Below, in pieces: positions 50,001 through 54,362 of a stretch of DNA of 60,000 nt. The stretch is from Liolophura sinensis (lineage: Eukaryota; Mollusca; Polyplacophora; Chitonida; Chitonidae). The position numbers and the translations under genes are program-made. The first letter of the stretch is position 1. Every line of letters begins with the position of its first letter. The stretch is from the NCBI RefSeq assembly GCF_032854445.1, contig NC_088295.1, forward strand, positions 95,847,805 to 95,907,804. The letters run 5' to 3'. Below the pieces are notes generated by a model. The model was not told the DNA's origin and did no database searches. It saw only the letters and a program-made list of their open reading frames with translations.

Positions 50001-51373
50001 ACCAATGTCAAAACACATTTCCAAGACATTCCACCTTCTAAACAATGTTAAAACACGTTTCCAAGACATTCTCCCTTCCAAACCGACGTCAAAACACATT
50101 TCCAAGACATTCCACCTTCCAAACCGACGTCAAAACACATTTCCAAGACATTCTACCATCCAAACCAACGTCAAAACACATTTCCAAGATATTCCACCGA
50201 CGTCAAAACACAGTTCCAAGACATTCCACCTATGTCAAACACATTTCCAAGACATTCCACCTTCCAAACCAACATCAAAACACAGTTCCAAACCATTCAA
50301 GGTAGAATTCTCAGAAATAGGCAACAGTAATATTTATGGATGAAATTTGGGTTTTACAATACACACAGAGAGAAAGCAGTCAGTTGTGTTTCACAATACA
50401 TACATGGAGAAAGCCATTATCTGGGTTTTACAATATATACTTGTAGAAAGCCATCATTTGGGTCTCACAATACATACATCAAGAAAGACACTATTTGGGT
50501 CTCACAATATATACATAGAGAAAGCCATCATTGGTGTCTTACAATGCATGGAGAAAGCCATCATTTGGGTCTCACAATACATACATGGAGAAAAGCCTTC
50601 ATTTGGGTTTTATAACACATACATGGAGAGAGCCATCATTTGGGTCTTACAACACATAGATGGAGAAAGCCATCACTTGGGTATCACAATACATACATGC
50701 AGAAAGCCTTCATTTGGGTCTCACAATACATAGATGGAGAAAGCCATCATTTGGGTCTTACAACACATACATGGAGAAAGTCATCACTTGGGTCTCACAA
50801 ATGCATACATGGAGAAAGCCATCATTTGGGTCTCGGAATACATACATGGAGAAAGCCATCATCTGGGTCTCACAATGCGTACATGGAGAAAGCCATCATT
50901 TGGGTCTTACAACACATACATGGAGAAAGCCATCATTTGGGTCTCACAATACATACATGGAGAAAGCCATCATTTGGGTCTCACGATACATACATGCAGA
51001 AAGCCATCATTTGGGTCTCACAATACACACATGGAGAAAGCCATCATTGTGTCTCACAATATATACATGGAGAAAGCCACTATTTGGATTTCACAATACA
51101 TACATGGAGAAAGCCATCATTTGGGTCTCACAATACCCACACAGAGAAAGCCATCATCGGGTCTTACAATATGATACTTGTAGAAAAGCCATCATTTGGG
51201 TCACAATACATACATGAAGAAAGCCATCATTTTGATCTCACAACACATACATGCAGAGAGCCATCATTTGGTCTCACAATACATACATGGAGAAAGCCAT
51301 CATTTACAGCCTAACAGATACATGTAGCACCTACTTTTATCCAGTCTTGAATATCATTCGTTGTTGTCACTCT
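7931..51373 (-). CDS. CCDC191: CCDC191-like coiled-coil protein, 17 coding exons (5' end missing)
   Basis: Joined exons, 5' to 3' on the minus strand: 51373-51335, 46243-46105, 44637-44458, 42909-42743, 38979-38875, 38718-38600, 34596-34431, 32081-31891, 29317-29048, 28819-28250, 26097-26000, 18785-18703, 18221-18120, 14659-14481, 9734-9539, 9086-8932, 8069-7931. They sum to 2898 nt, 965 codons plus stop, with matching phases throughout. The product is rich in Lys, Glu and Gln with long heptad-like helices (residues about 176-305 and 680-745), a Gln-rich stretch (about 565-620) and Trp-containing helices (FSAWY, CFESWQFW, FMGWHTHV, FFNQWKN, VFVAWADH) that recall Sfi1/centrin-binding-type repeats. 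Human CCDC191 is of similar length (about 936 residues). Identification is from remembered family motifs; function in the family is poorly known, and a ciliary or centrosomal role is only inference. The start codon exon was not found. Introns make up over 90% of the span and are mostly tandem arrays. Confidence 0.7.
8095..8835. repeat. 40-bp intronic minisatellite
   Basis: About 18 units containing ttcaccaacattagctgtac and acaaacagtgtctgcctgg fill most of the intron between exons 16 and 17. I see no clear resemblance to either flanking exon edge. Units vary between 39 and 41 bp. Confidence 0.9.
8932..9086 (-). CDS. CCDC191: CCDC191-like, exon 16 of model
   Basis: The acceptor is gtctttttcag|TACAAG and the donor GAATG|GTGGGT. 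In phase with exon 15 it encodes YKNIMILLEKKAERFFVKNL, then a Trp motif (VFVAWADHTAEEK) and a charged helix ending REHSEW. Phase 0 in, phase 2 out. Confidence 0.8.
9108..9372. repeat. 52-bp repeat, five copies
   Basis: cactaattgtagcacacaaa recurs at 9121, 9173, 9225, 9277 and 9329 with almost no differences. Each unit includes gcactgcttcacca, close to gaactgcttcacca inside exon 15 (near 9555), so the unit may incorporate a piece of that exon. The near identity suggests recent amplification. Confidence 0.9.
9373..9538. repeat. Partial duplications of the exon 15 donor region
   Basis: The exon 15 end plus donor (plus strand: ggtaggtacttacgttttt, then ccactggttaaagaactgcttcacca) is echoed at 9454-9502 (ggtaggtacttatattttcc, cactggttaaga, ctgcttcaccat) and more weakly at 9418-9445 (attacttacatttttccactgg). 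The copy at 9418 retains a GTAAGT-type donor. It looks like a young or stalled donor-derived array of two to three units. Confidence 0.8.
9539..9734 (-). CDS. CCDC191: CCDC191-like, exon 15 of model
   Basis: It reads RMYSVMLTLKLQICQECYMA, ISLYSGRKSFMGWHTHVREV, LTCKRDLADEMHKYLVV and KQFFNQWKN, then a perfect GTAAGT donor. The acceptor (cccatttag|GATG) has a weak pyrimidine tract but gives the only phase (2) that fits exon 14. Two Trp-bearing helices repeat the spacing seen in exons 8, 9 and 16. Confidence 0.75.
9780..10110. repeat. 16-bp minisatellite
   Basis: About 20 units of cttcagaacatataac / cttcagaacacataac. It is intronic, between exons 14 and 15. No exon similarity is obvious. Confidence 0.9.
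10135..11160. repeat. 56-bp higher-order repeat of two alternating 28-mers
   Basis: Units alternate cctgcataacacgaaacctt+actgtgca with cctgattcacacacaatttt+actgtgta. Both are 28 bp and related to the 28-bp array at 14095-14470. Read on the minus strand each unit contains CAG|GTACAC or CAG|GTGCAC followed by AGTAAGG, which aligns with the real exon 14 donor (CTCAG|GTATGCAGCTAAG). Confidence 0.85.
11340..13790. repeat. 50/53-bp minisatellite, about 48 copies
   Basis: Units share gaggttacaatctgtactcc and tcaggatggtgaacactaag. Variants with gaatggtgaactaagtcatg are about 3 bp shorter, giving two interleaved unit classes. It occupies the middle of the intron between exons 14 and 15. No exon similarity was seen. 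Confidence 0.9.
14095..14470. repeat. 28-bp array adjacent to the exon 14 donor
   Basis: About 13 units of aaccttgctgtgtaactcaa+taacacaa. The array starts about ten bases into the intron. It is the same 28-mer family as 10135-11160. The first intron bases (minus strand GCAGCTAAGTGTTTTGTGTT) align with the unit (ACAGCAAGGTTTTGTGTT), so the array grew from the 5' splice-site region. Confidence 0.9.
14481..14659 (-). CDS. CCDC191: CCDC191-like, exon 14 of model
   Basis: The acceptor is tttgtgtcacag|AGAG and the donor CTTCTCAG|GTATGC. It encodes REEERQKQIEKFRQLNVMAE, QHFQRSLLKYRGLWPMKRLV and EMAHSHNDKAAQHHITRLL. The exon is open in frame into both flanking arrays: a 343-codon ORF runs from 15262 to 14231. 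Phase 0 in, phase 2 out. Confidence 0.85.
14755..15633. repeat. 37-bp minisatellite, left part
   Basis: Units contain gggaaggttgacagacagag and gtgtacagactgtagctg. This is the same array as 17031-18110, split by a transposon insertion. Together the two parts fill the intron between exons 13 and 14. Confidence 0.9.
15642..17025. mobile_element. Non-autonomous hAT-like DNA transposon
   Basis: The ends are inverted: cagggttcccac at 15642 and gtgggaaccctg ending at 17025, a terminus type common in hAT elements of aquatic animals. Both ends carry subterminal ttccctgattt repeats. The bases tggaa flank both sides (15637-15641 and 17026-17030), and removing the element restores a normal 37-bp unit. 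A hAT should give an 8-bp target duplication, and only five bases are clear. The 1.4-kb interior has no transposase-like ORF. Confidence 0.8.
17031..18110. repeat. 37-bp minisatellite, right part
   Basis: About 29 units of gttgacagactgaggtgtac+agactgtagctgggaag, beginning roughly ten bases inside the exon 13 donor. The minus strand is open over long stretches (241 and 155 codons) because stops are rare in the unit. Confidence 0.9.
18120..18221 (-). CDS. CCDC191: CCDC191-like, exon 13 of model
   Basis: The acceptor is ctctaaacag|CTGAGG and the donor GAAACAG|GTCAGG, phase 0 at both ends. It encodes a highly charged coiled coil: LRLQKEEEEALLRQEDEKRA then RVEAYREKKRQEKQ. Confidence 0.85.
18703..18785 (-). 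CDS. CCDC191: CCDC191-like, exon 12 of model
   Basis: The acceptor is gaatatttcag|AAATGG and the donor AAGCTG|GTTAGT. Two bases complete a Lys codon with exon 11. It encodes KMEDRAAERARMKEERERKR followed by QQAEEEKL, continuous coiled coil with exon 13. The 480-bp intron to exon 13 is unique sequence, with no array. Confidence 0.85.
18869..18997 (-). mobile_element. Truncated SINE, minus orientation
   Basis: gattggtgttttatgccgta, caagaatatttcac and cagagcccacgggaaaccca match the 3' half of the SINE at 56769. It lies just before the main body of the 40-bp array, so the array begins on both sides of, or has grown past, this copy. Confidence 0.85.
18998..21275. repeat. 40-bp array derived from the exon 12 acceptor
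   Basis: About 57 units of cagaaacgttcacacaacag+caggactagaacactgctgt. On the minus strand the unit (CTGTTGTGTGAACGTTTCTG) aligns with the real acceptor segment (CTGTTGTGTGAATATTTCAG|AAATG). A block of 14 units (19561-20120) is repeated almost exactly at 20121-20680, a 560-bp step. Confidence 0.9.
21276..25812. repeat. 51-54-bp minisatellite, about 88 copies
   Basis: Units contain gtcaaatatactgatactgg and ccaccaaggacaaa(a/g)gactc, with alternating aagcctgacag and aatgccccccag variants. The first six units (21276-21600) are a diverged form (ggccaccaaggacaccacac). A 626-bp block starting near 23766 is repeated almost exactly from 24392. It fills the intron between exons 11 and 12 and shows no exon similarity. 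Confidence 0.92.
26000..26097 (-). CDS. CCDC191: CCDC191-like, exon 11 of model
   Basis: The acceptor is cctgtttcag|ACCATC and the donor CTCAAAA|GTAATT. It completes an Arg codon with exon 10 and encodes PSDPLASARSGLSEAASTST then KASNTRYVDLLK. It is Ser/Thr-rich and probably a linker. It is supported mainly by phase agreement with both neighbours (2 in, 1 out). Confidence 0.65.
26101..26350. repeat. Short-period repeat at the exon 11 acceptor
   Basis: Loose 11-24-bp units of aggtgacaagtac / aggtaacaagcag. On the minus strand these give repeated CTTGTCACCTG / CTTGTTACCTGT, which extends the pyrimidine-rich acceptor tract. Units are irregular. Confidence 0.75.
26585..28095. repeat. 28-bp minisatellite, about 54 copies
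   Basis: gtgtactgatagaggcgtac+agatacag and close variants. The minus strand is open in several frames (up to 371 codons of Cys/Tyr/Leu-rich repeat). It lies between exons 10 and 11; I see no clear match to either exon edge. Confidence 0.92.
28250..28819 (-). CDS. CCDC191: CCDC191-like, exon 10 of model (largest)
   Basis: The acceptor is aaatttccttag? read as tttccttag|GATG and the donor CCACACG|GTGCGT. It encodes a Ser-rich start (MSCSSPPIVKRTSSLSSPST), a conserved-looking block (RVPTQAWQVTRRHLNLSPEE), VPWNIPQMAPNLFENRHKAQ, then a Gln-rich coiled coil of about 60 residues and a Lys/Glu tail. Length 570 bp, phase 2 in and 2 out. The phase with exon 9 requires the second of two overlapping GT sites at that donor. 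Confidence 0.85.
29048..29317 (-). CDS. CCDC191: CCDC191-like, exon 9 of model
   Basis: The acceptor is tattgacacag|GAAGAG. It encodes KSQKADEHHKKTVLSKCFES, WQFWVQEKQDQRQLEEAQSQ, TRHKMMAFLEAAAAGRLWN and an acidic, Asp/Glu/Lys-rich tail. The donor is ambiguous: AAACTG|GTGTGT has the better look, but only AAACTGGT|GTGTAA keeps frame with exon 10, so the 3' end may be two bases off or a small exon may be missing. Confidence 0.75.
29320..30795. repeat. About 42-bp array derived from the exon 9 acceptor
   Basis: Units such as acaacagtcagcaaacataa+ggggacattctcctacatcaac. On the minus strand the unit has CTGACTGTTGTGTTGATGTA then GGAGAATGTCC, matching the true acceptor region CTGACTGTTATATTGACACA then G|GAAGAGTC. 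Several unit classes (cagggcagtcaacagatatg; actagtcagcaggcatgaag) alternate in a higher-order pattern. Confidence 0.88.
30930..31890. repeat. 31-bp and 21-bp arrays derived from the exon 8 donor
   Basis: Next to the exon (31820-31890) a 21-bp unit, GTACACACATCACCCATACAG on the minus strand read across the junction, is repeated three times. Farther out the unit is about 31 bp (minus strand GGAGACACACATCACCTGTA, CATGTACACAT). Both match exon 8 end plus donor, GGAGACATACAG|GTACACACATC. Confidence 0.9.
31891..32081 (-). CDS. CCDC191: CCDC191-like, exon 8 of model
   Basis: The acceptor is gtgttatgcag|ATTCTA and the donor ACATACAG|GTACAC. It encodes ILQRHFSAWYSLVLERHMKM, GKAKAISDWRCVVKVWNGWK, SYTRSRRVEEETRRYQSDVQ and ETYR. 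This Trp-rich pair of helices is the most recognisable part of the protein. The exon is read-through open into both flanking arrays (414 codons, 32678-31434). Confidence 0.88.
32088..32690. repeat. About 42-45-bp array derived from the exon 8 acceptor
   Basis: Units of aacaaataaatgacactgtg+atatctgcacaacacacagtac. On the minus strand the unit has TGTGTTGTGCAG, ATATCACAGTGTCATTTATT, which parallels the real junction TGTGTTATGCAG|ATTCTACAACGTCATTTCTC. So both the 3' splice site and about 20 bases of exon are repeated. Confidence 0.88.
32735..34340. repeat. 88-bp array derived from the exon 7 donor
   Basis: About 18 units. On the minus strand each has CAGTTACAGATCAGACAGGC, TGCTGTCAATCTAAAG|GTAAGACATGG. 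The first 36 bases are the 3' end of exon 7 (codons for QLQIRQVAVNLK) and GTAAGA is a consensus donor. The remainder, with CTCACAGGTAAAGTCAGTAG, is unit-specific. Confidence 0.95.
34431..34596 (-). CDS. CCDC191: CCDC191-like, exon 7 of model
   Basis: The acceptor is gaaggttaag|ACTGG and the donor CTAAAG|GTACATG. It encodes LEKDKKTKLDQEGRSQQLVQ, SLREEEQKAQEEEKRREFMR, KMKQLQIRQVAVNLK, a long coiled coil. The real donor (GTACATG) is weaker than the GTAAGA carried by most downstream array copies. Phase 2 in, 0 out. Confidence 0.85.
34680..37770. repeat. 29-bp minisatellite, about 106 copies
   Basis: tgagatgttcacacactatc+tcatacacc with few variants (ctatgtcat, cgacttcat, gagatctt, gagatgct). Each unit contains the short inverted repeat TGAGAT...ATCTCA. 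It fills most of the intron between exons 6 and 7. On the minus strand every unit reads CTCAG|GTGTATGAG, a donor-like string. Confidence 0.95.
37771..38599. other. Unique intron sequence
   Basis: The intron remainder between exons 6 and 7 shows no repeat array or exon. A pyrimidine/C-rich run (accacccccacccccgccct) is near 38465. Confidence 0.6.
38600..38718 (-). CDS. CCDC191: CCDC191-like, exon 6 of model
   Basis: It encodes EEKEKAKKMKREEMEIQKEM, AKIRKEMQEEKRQTEEAKV and two bases of an Arg codon: continuous coiled coil. The acceptor (atttgcaaag|GAGG) is poor. Of two possible donors, AAA|GTGAGG and GTGAG|GTTAGC, the latter keeps frame with exon 7. Confidence 0.8.
38875..38979 (-). CDS. CCDC191: CCDC191-like, exon 5 of model
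   Basis: The acceptor is tatgattgtag|GTCAAG and the donor CTAAAG|GTAATT, phase 0 at both ends, 35 codons. It encodes VKENRERKQAELEKRLRDRQ then TKKEALFEAKQILLK, a coiled coil. Confidence 0.85.
39155..39505. mobile_element. Fold-back (MITE-like) element
   Basis: tttgggaccaccttttgg at 39173-39190 is the exact reverse complement of 39465-39482. Imperfect pairing extends to about 70 bases per arm (39155-39225 with 39430-39505). The interior is AT-rich with no ORF of note. No target duplication is clear. It lies in the intron between exons 4 and 5. Confidence 0.75.
39875..42650. repeat. 47-bp minisatellite carrying CRE-like TGACGTCA
   Basis: About 59 units of aacatcaacacagtaatgga+tgtgacgtcactcaccagtg+atctcat. 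About half keep the full palindrome TGACGTCA; others have ggcgtca, gatgtca or ggtgtca. On the minus strand each unit also reads CTG|GTGAGTGACG, a strong donor consensus. A 15-unit block is repeated with a 702-bp step (40071 to 40773). It lies between exons 4 and 5. Confidence 0.95.
42743..42909 (-). CDS. CCDC191: CCDC191-like, exon 4 of model
   Basis: The acceptor is cttattacag|ATCCAT and the donor AAACAG|GTAGGG. It encodes DPYSNIYEMEDKDAVDMVLH, NLMGKEVIKDCVLKNLSQQN and GNKSDPKTKMELRQKQ. Phase 1 in, 0 out. Confidence 0.85.
43100..44457. repeat. 65-bp array derived from the exon 3 donor
   Basis: About 21 units. On the minus strand each reads CTGGAGGATAACCTGGGTGT, CTGGGACAGAGGCTGTACCA, GTCACAGGTCTACAG|GTGAGC. 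This is the last 55 bases of exon 3 (codons for LEDNLGVWQRGYNSHRST) plus its donor, followed by a 10-base linker (TGAGCTAGGC type). Most copies keep GTGAG. Confidence 0.97.
44458..44637 (-). CDS. CCDC191: CCDC191-like, exon 3 of model
   Basis: The acceptor is ttctctgtacaacag|CTCAGG and the donor GGTCTACAG|GTGAGC. It encodes AQELLNQWMNEKVQLESELN, TSDEAWNHSGLEAEVKKEWD and NLLEDNLGVWQRGYNSHRST. Phase 1 in and out. The exon boundary differs from its array copies at several bases, e.g. TCTGGCAGAGAGGC against TCTGGGACAGAGGC. Confidence 0.9.
44638..45220. other. Unique intron sequence
   Basis: Part of the intron between exons 2 and 3, with no array or exon seen. Nearly matching phrases (gacccccattacaa near 44729; atgggggtctgtgg near 45130) sit in opposite orientation about 400 bases apart, perhaps the ends of an old inverted-repeat element. 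Confidence 0.4.
45221..45360 (-). mobile_element. Truncated SINE, minus orientation
   Basis: tttgattggagttttactcc, acgacggcggtcagcattat and catccgcaggttgctgaaag match the SINE at 56769. The head is missing. Confidence 0.85.
45567..45645 (-). mobile_element. Short degenerate SINE fragment
   Basis: cttgattggtgtttcatgcc, then ttcatttatctgactgtggt and attatggtgg follow the SINE tail order with many substitutions, so this is an old copy. Confidence 0.65.
45700..46104. repeat. About 29-bp array derived from the exon 2 donor
   Basis: About 14 irregular units of gatctgaccttcactgacag+tttcactgt. The real junction on the plus strand is gatctcac|cttcactgacag followed by tttcgtcatgatc. Each unit therefore repeats the last two dozen bases of exon 2 (codons for DETVSE) and the donor position. 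Most copies have ctgac where the true donor has ctcac, changing GTGAG to GTCAG. Confidence 0.9.
46105..46243 (-). CDS. CCDC191: CCDC191-like, exon 2 of model
   Basis: The acceptor is gttgttgaacag|CGTGTA and the donor AGTGAAG|GTGAGA. It encodes RVEDASNDAAEEVFGYKNWS, TKHGFGRQQALETQQQLRD and HDETVSE. With exon 1 it forms DWIKRVEDASN, the motif used to propose CCDC191. Phase 0 in, 1 out. Confidence 0.87.
46410..50310. repeat. 41-bp minisatellite, about 95 copies
   Basis: acattccaccttccaaacca+acgtcaaaacacatttccaa+g, with ctctcttcc and ctcccttcc variants. As 41 is not divisible by three, frames rotate, yet all three plus-strand frames lack stops, giving ORFs of 534, 472 and 361 codons antisense to the gene. 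It lies in the intron between exons 1 and 2. A fragment of another repeat interrupts it at 48471-48506. Confidence 0.95.
50345..51312. repeat. 37-bp minisatellite, about 26 copies
   Basis: catacatggagaaagccatc+atttgggtctcacaata. It begins about 23 bases inside the exon 1 donor. No exon sequence is included in the unit. Confidence 0.93.
51335..51373 (-). CDS. CCDC191: CCDC191-like, 5'-most exon recognised (exon 1 of model)
   Basis: The acceptor is ttttgatttgcag|AGAGTG and the donor GATAAAA|GTAGGT, 39 bp, phase 0 at both ends. It encodes RVTTTNDIQDWIK, which joins exon 2 as DIQDWIKRVEDASN. An alternative upstream acceptor (cgtttttcag near 51430) would lengthen it in frame. It is not the first exon, since it has no start codon. 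Confidence 0.75.
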
Positions 51374-51671
51374 CTGCAAATCAAAAATAACAGAAGATGA
51401 TGATAAACATACTAAGAATAGATCTGAAAAACGAAAATATGTATAATACTTACAAAACTTGACAAGATAATTCATGTTTCATTTAAGTGGTTGAGTTGTG
51501 ACCAGACAAGACCAAAACACGCGACAGAATTAGGTTCAGGGTGGAGAGTGCATTTCAAGTATTTGATAAATATGTGATCAATGAACAATAAACATTTCCA
51601 CATGTCCAGCTTGTTGATATAATTGTTTAAATAAAGTAGACAAACAAAAAAGCCTATTCTATAGTACACAA

Positions 51672-51937
51672 GGGGGCCTCCATGGCTCAGTGGTTAGCAT
51701 GCAACAGTAGCGTAATGACCCAGGAGTCTCTCACCAATGCGGTCGCTGTGAGTTCAAGTCCAGCTCATGCTGGCTTCCTCTCCGGCATACGTGGGAAGGT
51801 CTGTCAGCAACCTGTGGATGGTCGTGGGTTTCCCCCGGGCTCTGCCCGGTTTCCACCCACCATAATGCTGGCCGCCGTTGTATAAGTAAAATATTCTTGA
51901 GTACGGCGTAAAACACCAATCAAAAAAAAAAAAAAAA
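51672..51937 (+). mobile_element. Full-length tRNA-derived SINE
   Basis: It starts gggggcctccatggctcagt with an A-box-like tRNA head, has a B-box-like agttcaagtcc at 51752, a conserved central region (ccaccataatgctggccgcc) and a tail ending caccaatca plus an A-run. It belongs to the same family as 56769-57038. The resemblance to molluscan V-type SINEs such as RUDI is from memory and unverified. Confidence 0.9.
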
Positions 51938-53827
51938 TCTACAGAATTTTACAACTGCTGAAAAAAAGGATAATATAACAAGGTCACAATAATAGTGGGG
52001 GTATAAGCTTTCTATCACGGCTGACAGTCTGTGCGCGCATTCCCCATGGTAAACCAAGATATATTACTAAACAAATTAGATTATTATGGTTTTCAAGGCA
52101 AATGTAATGCTTGGCTCTGGAGGTACTGATGTCTACGCTATATCACCATGCCCAGGTCTGTGAGGCAATATCTGCTTTTGGAACAATATGCCTGAAGGCC
52201 TACAAACTTCATTCCCTATATTTTTATTAAAAGTGATCATAAAATGTGCCACTATATATACATAGAAAAAAAGGATACAGGACACAGTTATCACAGAAAC
52301 ATATGTAAAAAAATCCATAAAGTTTCGAAAGATGTAGTTCAGTATTGCGCATATGGCATTGACAAACAATTCACTCCGAGAAGCCACGTTGTAAAAAGAC
52401 CTCAAGAAAATGGCCAATCACTAGCATTGAAAGTGTCCATGATAAATGGCTGTCACGTCAAAAAACCTATTAGCTCTCGAATGTCAGTGTGGTTTCTTAT
52501 AGTGGATAGATAGATACTGATGCAATAAATTGGATCTTGCGGCTAGTCTAAGAGTTAAACTGGTGCATTTTGGACGACACATTTAAGAGCAGGGACCTGA
52601 AAACGGCTGCCCGTGTCACATTGCGTACATATTGGGCAAGAGAGTGCAGTACCAGGGTGAGCTGGTAAGAAAACCGCCTCGTGAGAATCATTGCCTGGAA
52701 AAAAATATTGCGACTTTGCATAATTTTTCTTTACCAAAGTCAGATTTATTACAAAAACATCTTTCCAAATCCTGAAAGAAAACGTCTGTTATAAATCTAA
52801 AGGTCCTCCTGTGTTCAGTAAATTCCCTGATGTTCTTACAGCTACCTAGGCCTAATGTTTACCATGCAGGACAAGGCTGAGTAAGACAAATACAACACAA
52901 CGTACACTTGTGTCCACAAACATCGGCCTGACTAAGTGCCAAACTAAAAGAAAACATCGGCCCTTTGAACACAATACTCTATGGTTAAGGACCAGCTGTT
53001 TTTGTTTGTATTTCCTCATAGTCACATTGTTTAATACAGATGGTACGCAGAGAGCTCCTAGTTTTTGTGACATCACTTTAGATAGCTATAACATGGCAAA
53101 ATGGCGTCACCAAATGCGTGACTAGGTACTGATGATTGTTTGCGATTTATTTTGTTGATAAGTGGTACAGTGTTTTTTCAATATTTTAGAACATTTCTGG
53201 AATACTACTTTAGTAACTGATTCAGATTTTGTGGCTGACCTTATGTTCACTTCAAATCAAAATTGAAAGAGTATATCTTGACATTATGAATATTGATCTT
53301 CTTCAGAATTTAGTAGAGGGCCAATGGTATATCTTAAAATGACAACTGACACTACCCTAGATGTATTTTCTTGTACTCTGTTCTTCCACTCACACAAGAT
53401 TTCTATCACTGCTGACACCCTGTTCGTAAGAAAATCTGATTCAAACACAGAGGGCCTACTTCAAAAGCCTAGATCCATAAGTGTCCTGTGAATAACTTTT
53501 ATTTTAAATATTATATTTCCCTTTATGACCTGTTTAAAATTATCTCTCTTGTACATGTACAACTGAATTTGTCTCAAGTGGAAGTTTCAAACAGCCAGCC
53601 CAGTCCAAGACTTGACCTGGTTAACCCTAGACCAGGCTAAGACCTAACCTTAACCCAGGCTAACTAAGGCTTAACAATAACCCACACTAAGGCCTAAACC
53701 CAACCCACACTAACTAAGGCCTAACCCTTTCCCCACTAACTGACCAAGTGCTAAGTATGCCTAAGTTGTAAGTCAAGTTCGTGTTAGTTTAGCTCCACGT
53801 ACATTCTAACTGATTGTCTTTGACTAG
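51938..53827. other. Unique sequence; expected site of the missing 5' exon(s)
   Basis: The minus-strand gene should begin here or up to 54.3 kb, but no start exon is convincing. One candidate (minus strand ttttttccag|GCAATGATTCTC near 52696, open to TTTTCAG|GTCCCT near 52599) has good splice signals, yet ends in the wrong phase for exon 1. Short repeats of actaaggcctaaccc type occur near 53640-53740. Confidence 0.35.
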
Positions 53828-53828
53828 C

Positions 53829-53985
53829 GCCAGAGTTCTGCCAACTCGCACCCCTGGTAGTTTTCTCGTCTTCTGCTTAAGTACAGACCAACACAAATAA
53901 TTGTAGCGCGCATATTAGTTTTGGTCTGTACTTTCTCAGGAGACACGAGAAATGTGCCTGAAGTCCGAGTTAGCACTACTCCAAG
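53829..53985. mobile_element. Fold-back element with about 70-bp imperfect inverted arms
   Basis: aagtacagaccaa at 53879-53891 pairs with ttggtctgtactt near 53921-53933, and outward the arms keep pairing (cgagtt/aactcg, ttttctcgt/acgagaaat). The total is about 155 bp with a short AT-rich loop. A 76-codon minus-strand ORF here is a by-product. Confidence 0.75.
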
Positions 53986-54189
53986 AAAATCAATTAGAAT
54001 GTTCTGTAGCTCTATCCCCGTAGTGTTGGCGAAGATGTAGATGTAAATATACATGGTGCTACATATAGCGTTGCTTTATGTAGTTTAGATTCAACTGCAG
54101 TGACCTGCGATCTGGAGTAAATTCGAGTATCTTCATGTCTTTTCCAGCGGTATAGATGTCTGTGCGTTGTGTTGTCCATGTCGTAATAA

Positions 54190-54319
54190 CTTTCAATAAA
54201 GGCGATGGCTTGTGGCGGTATAATCCTGTTTCATTGCACTGCCCTCCACGTTACGGCCTCAGTGACGCCGCCATGTTTTGTCAACAACTTCAGTTCACGC
54301 ACCTGTCACGAGGCCGTTA
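54190..54319. promoter_or_regulatory. Candidate divergent promoter
   Basis: This GC-richer segment separates the minus-strand gene from a plus-strand first exon. It contains gtgacgccgccatgttttg, combining a CRE half site with a YY1-like GCCGCCATNTT, and CACGTTACGG. No TATA box is near. The arrangement suits a CpG-type housekeeping promoter, but the TSS positions are unknown. Confidence 0.45.
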
Positions 54320-54362
54320 ATGAACGGCGTGAATCCACGAGATTTGGATATTGGAGAGGAAG
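54320..54362 (+). CDS. Upstream ORF start in putative exon 1 of the plus-strand gene
   Basis: ATG at 54320 opens MNGVNPRDLDIGEE, then a good donor (GAAG|GTAGGA) at 54362/54363. Spliced to the acceptor tgtttacag|ATGATA at 58739/58740, the frame continues DDNSSVLRKIHL and stops at 58775-58777, two bases before the main ATG. So in this model it is a 26-codon uORF. It could instead be the true N terminus of another isoform joined to an exon not in this window. Confidence 0.45.

Noticed and set aside
51672-51760. A functional tRNA gene at the SINE head
   Set aside because: It has only box A and B-like strings, does not fold as a proper cloverleaf by eye, and is joined to a SINE body and A-tail.
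52555-52737. Cys-containing ORF and MILTRRFSYQ reading as the missing first exon
   Set aside because: The splice signals look good, but the donor phase (2) does not fit the phase-0 start of the 51373 exon, and no family motif is seen.
53824-54054. 76-codon minus-strand ORF as the first exon of the CCDC191-like gene
   Set aside because: It is almost entirely inside a fold-back element and has no donor in a suitable phase.
54260-54285. Minus-strand ATG (ATGGCGGCGTCACTGAGG) at the divergent promoter as the gene start
   Set aside because: It stops after seven codons (TAA) with no donor before the stop; the sequence is better explained as a YY1-like site.
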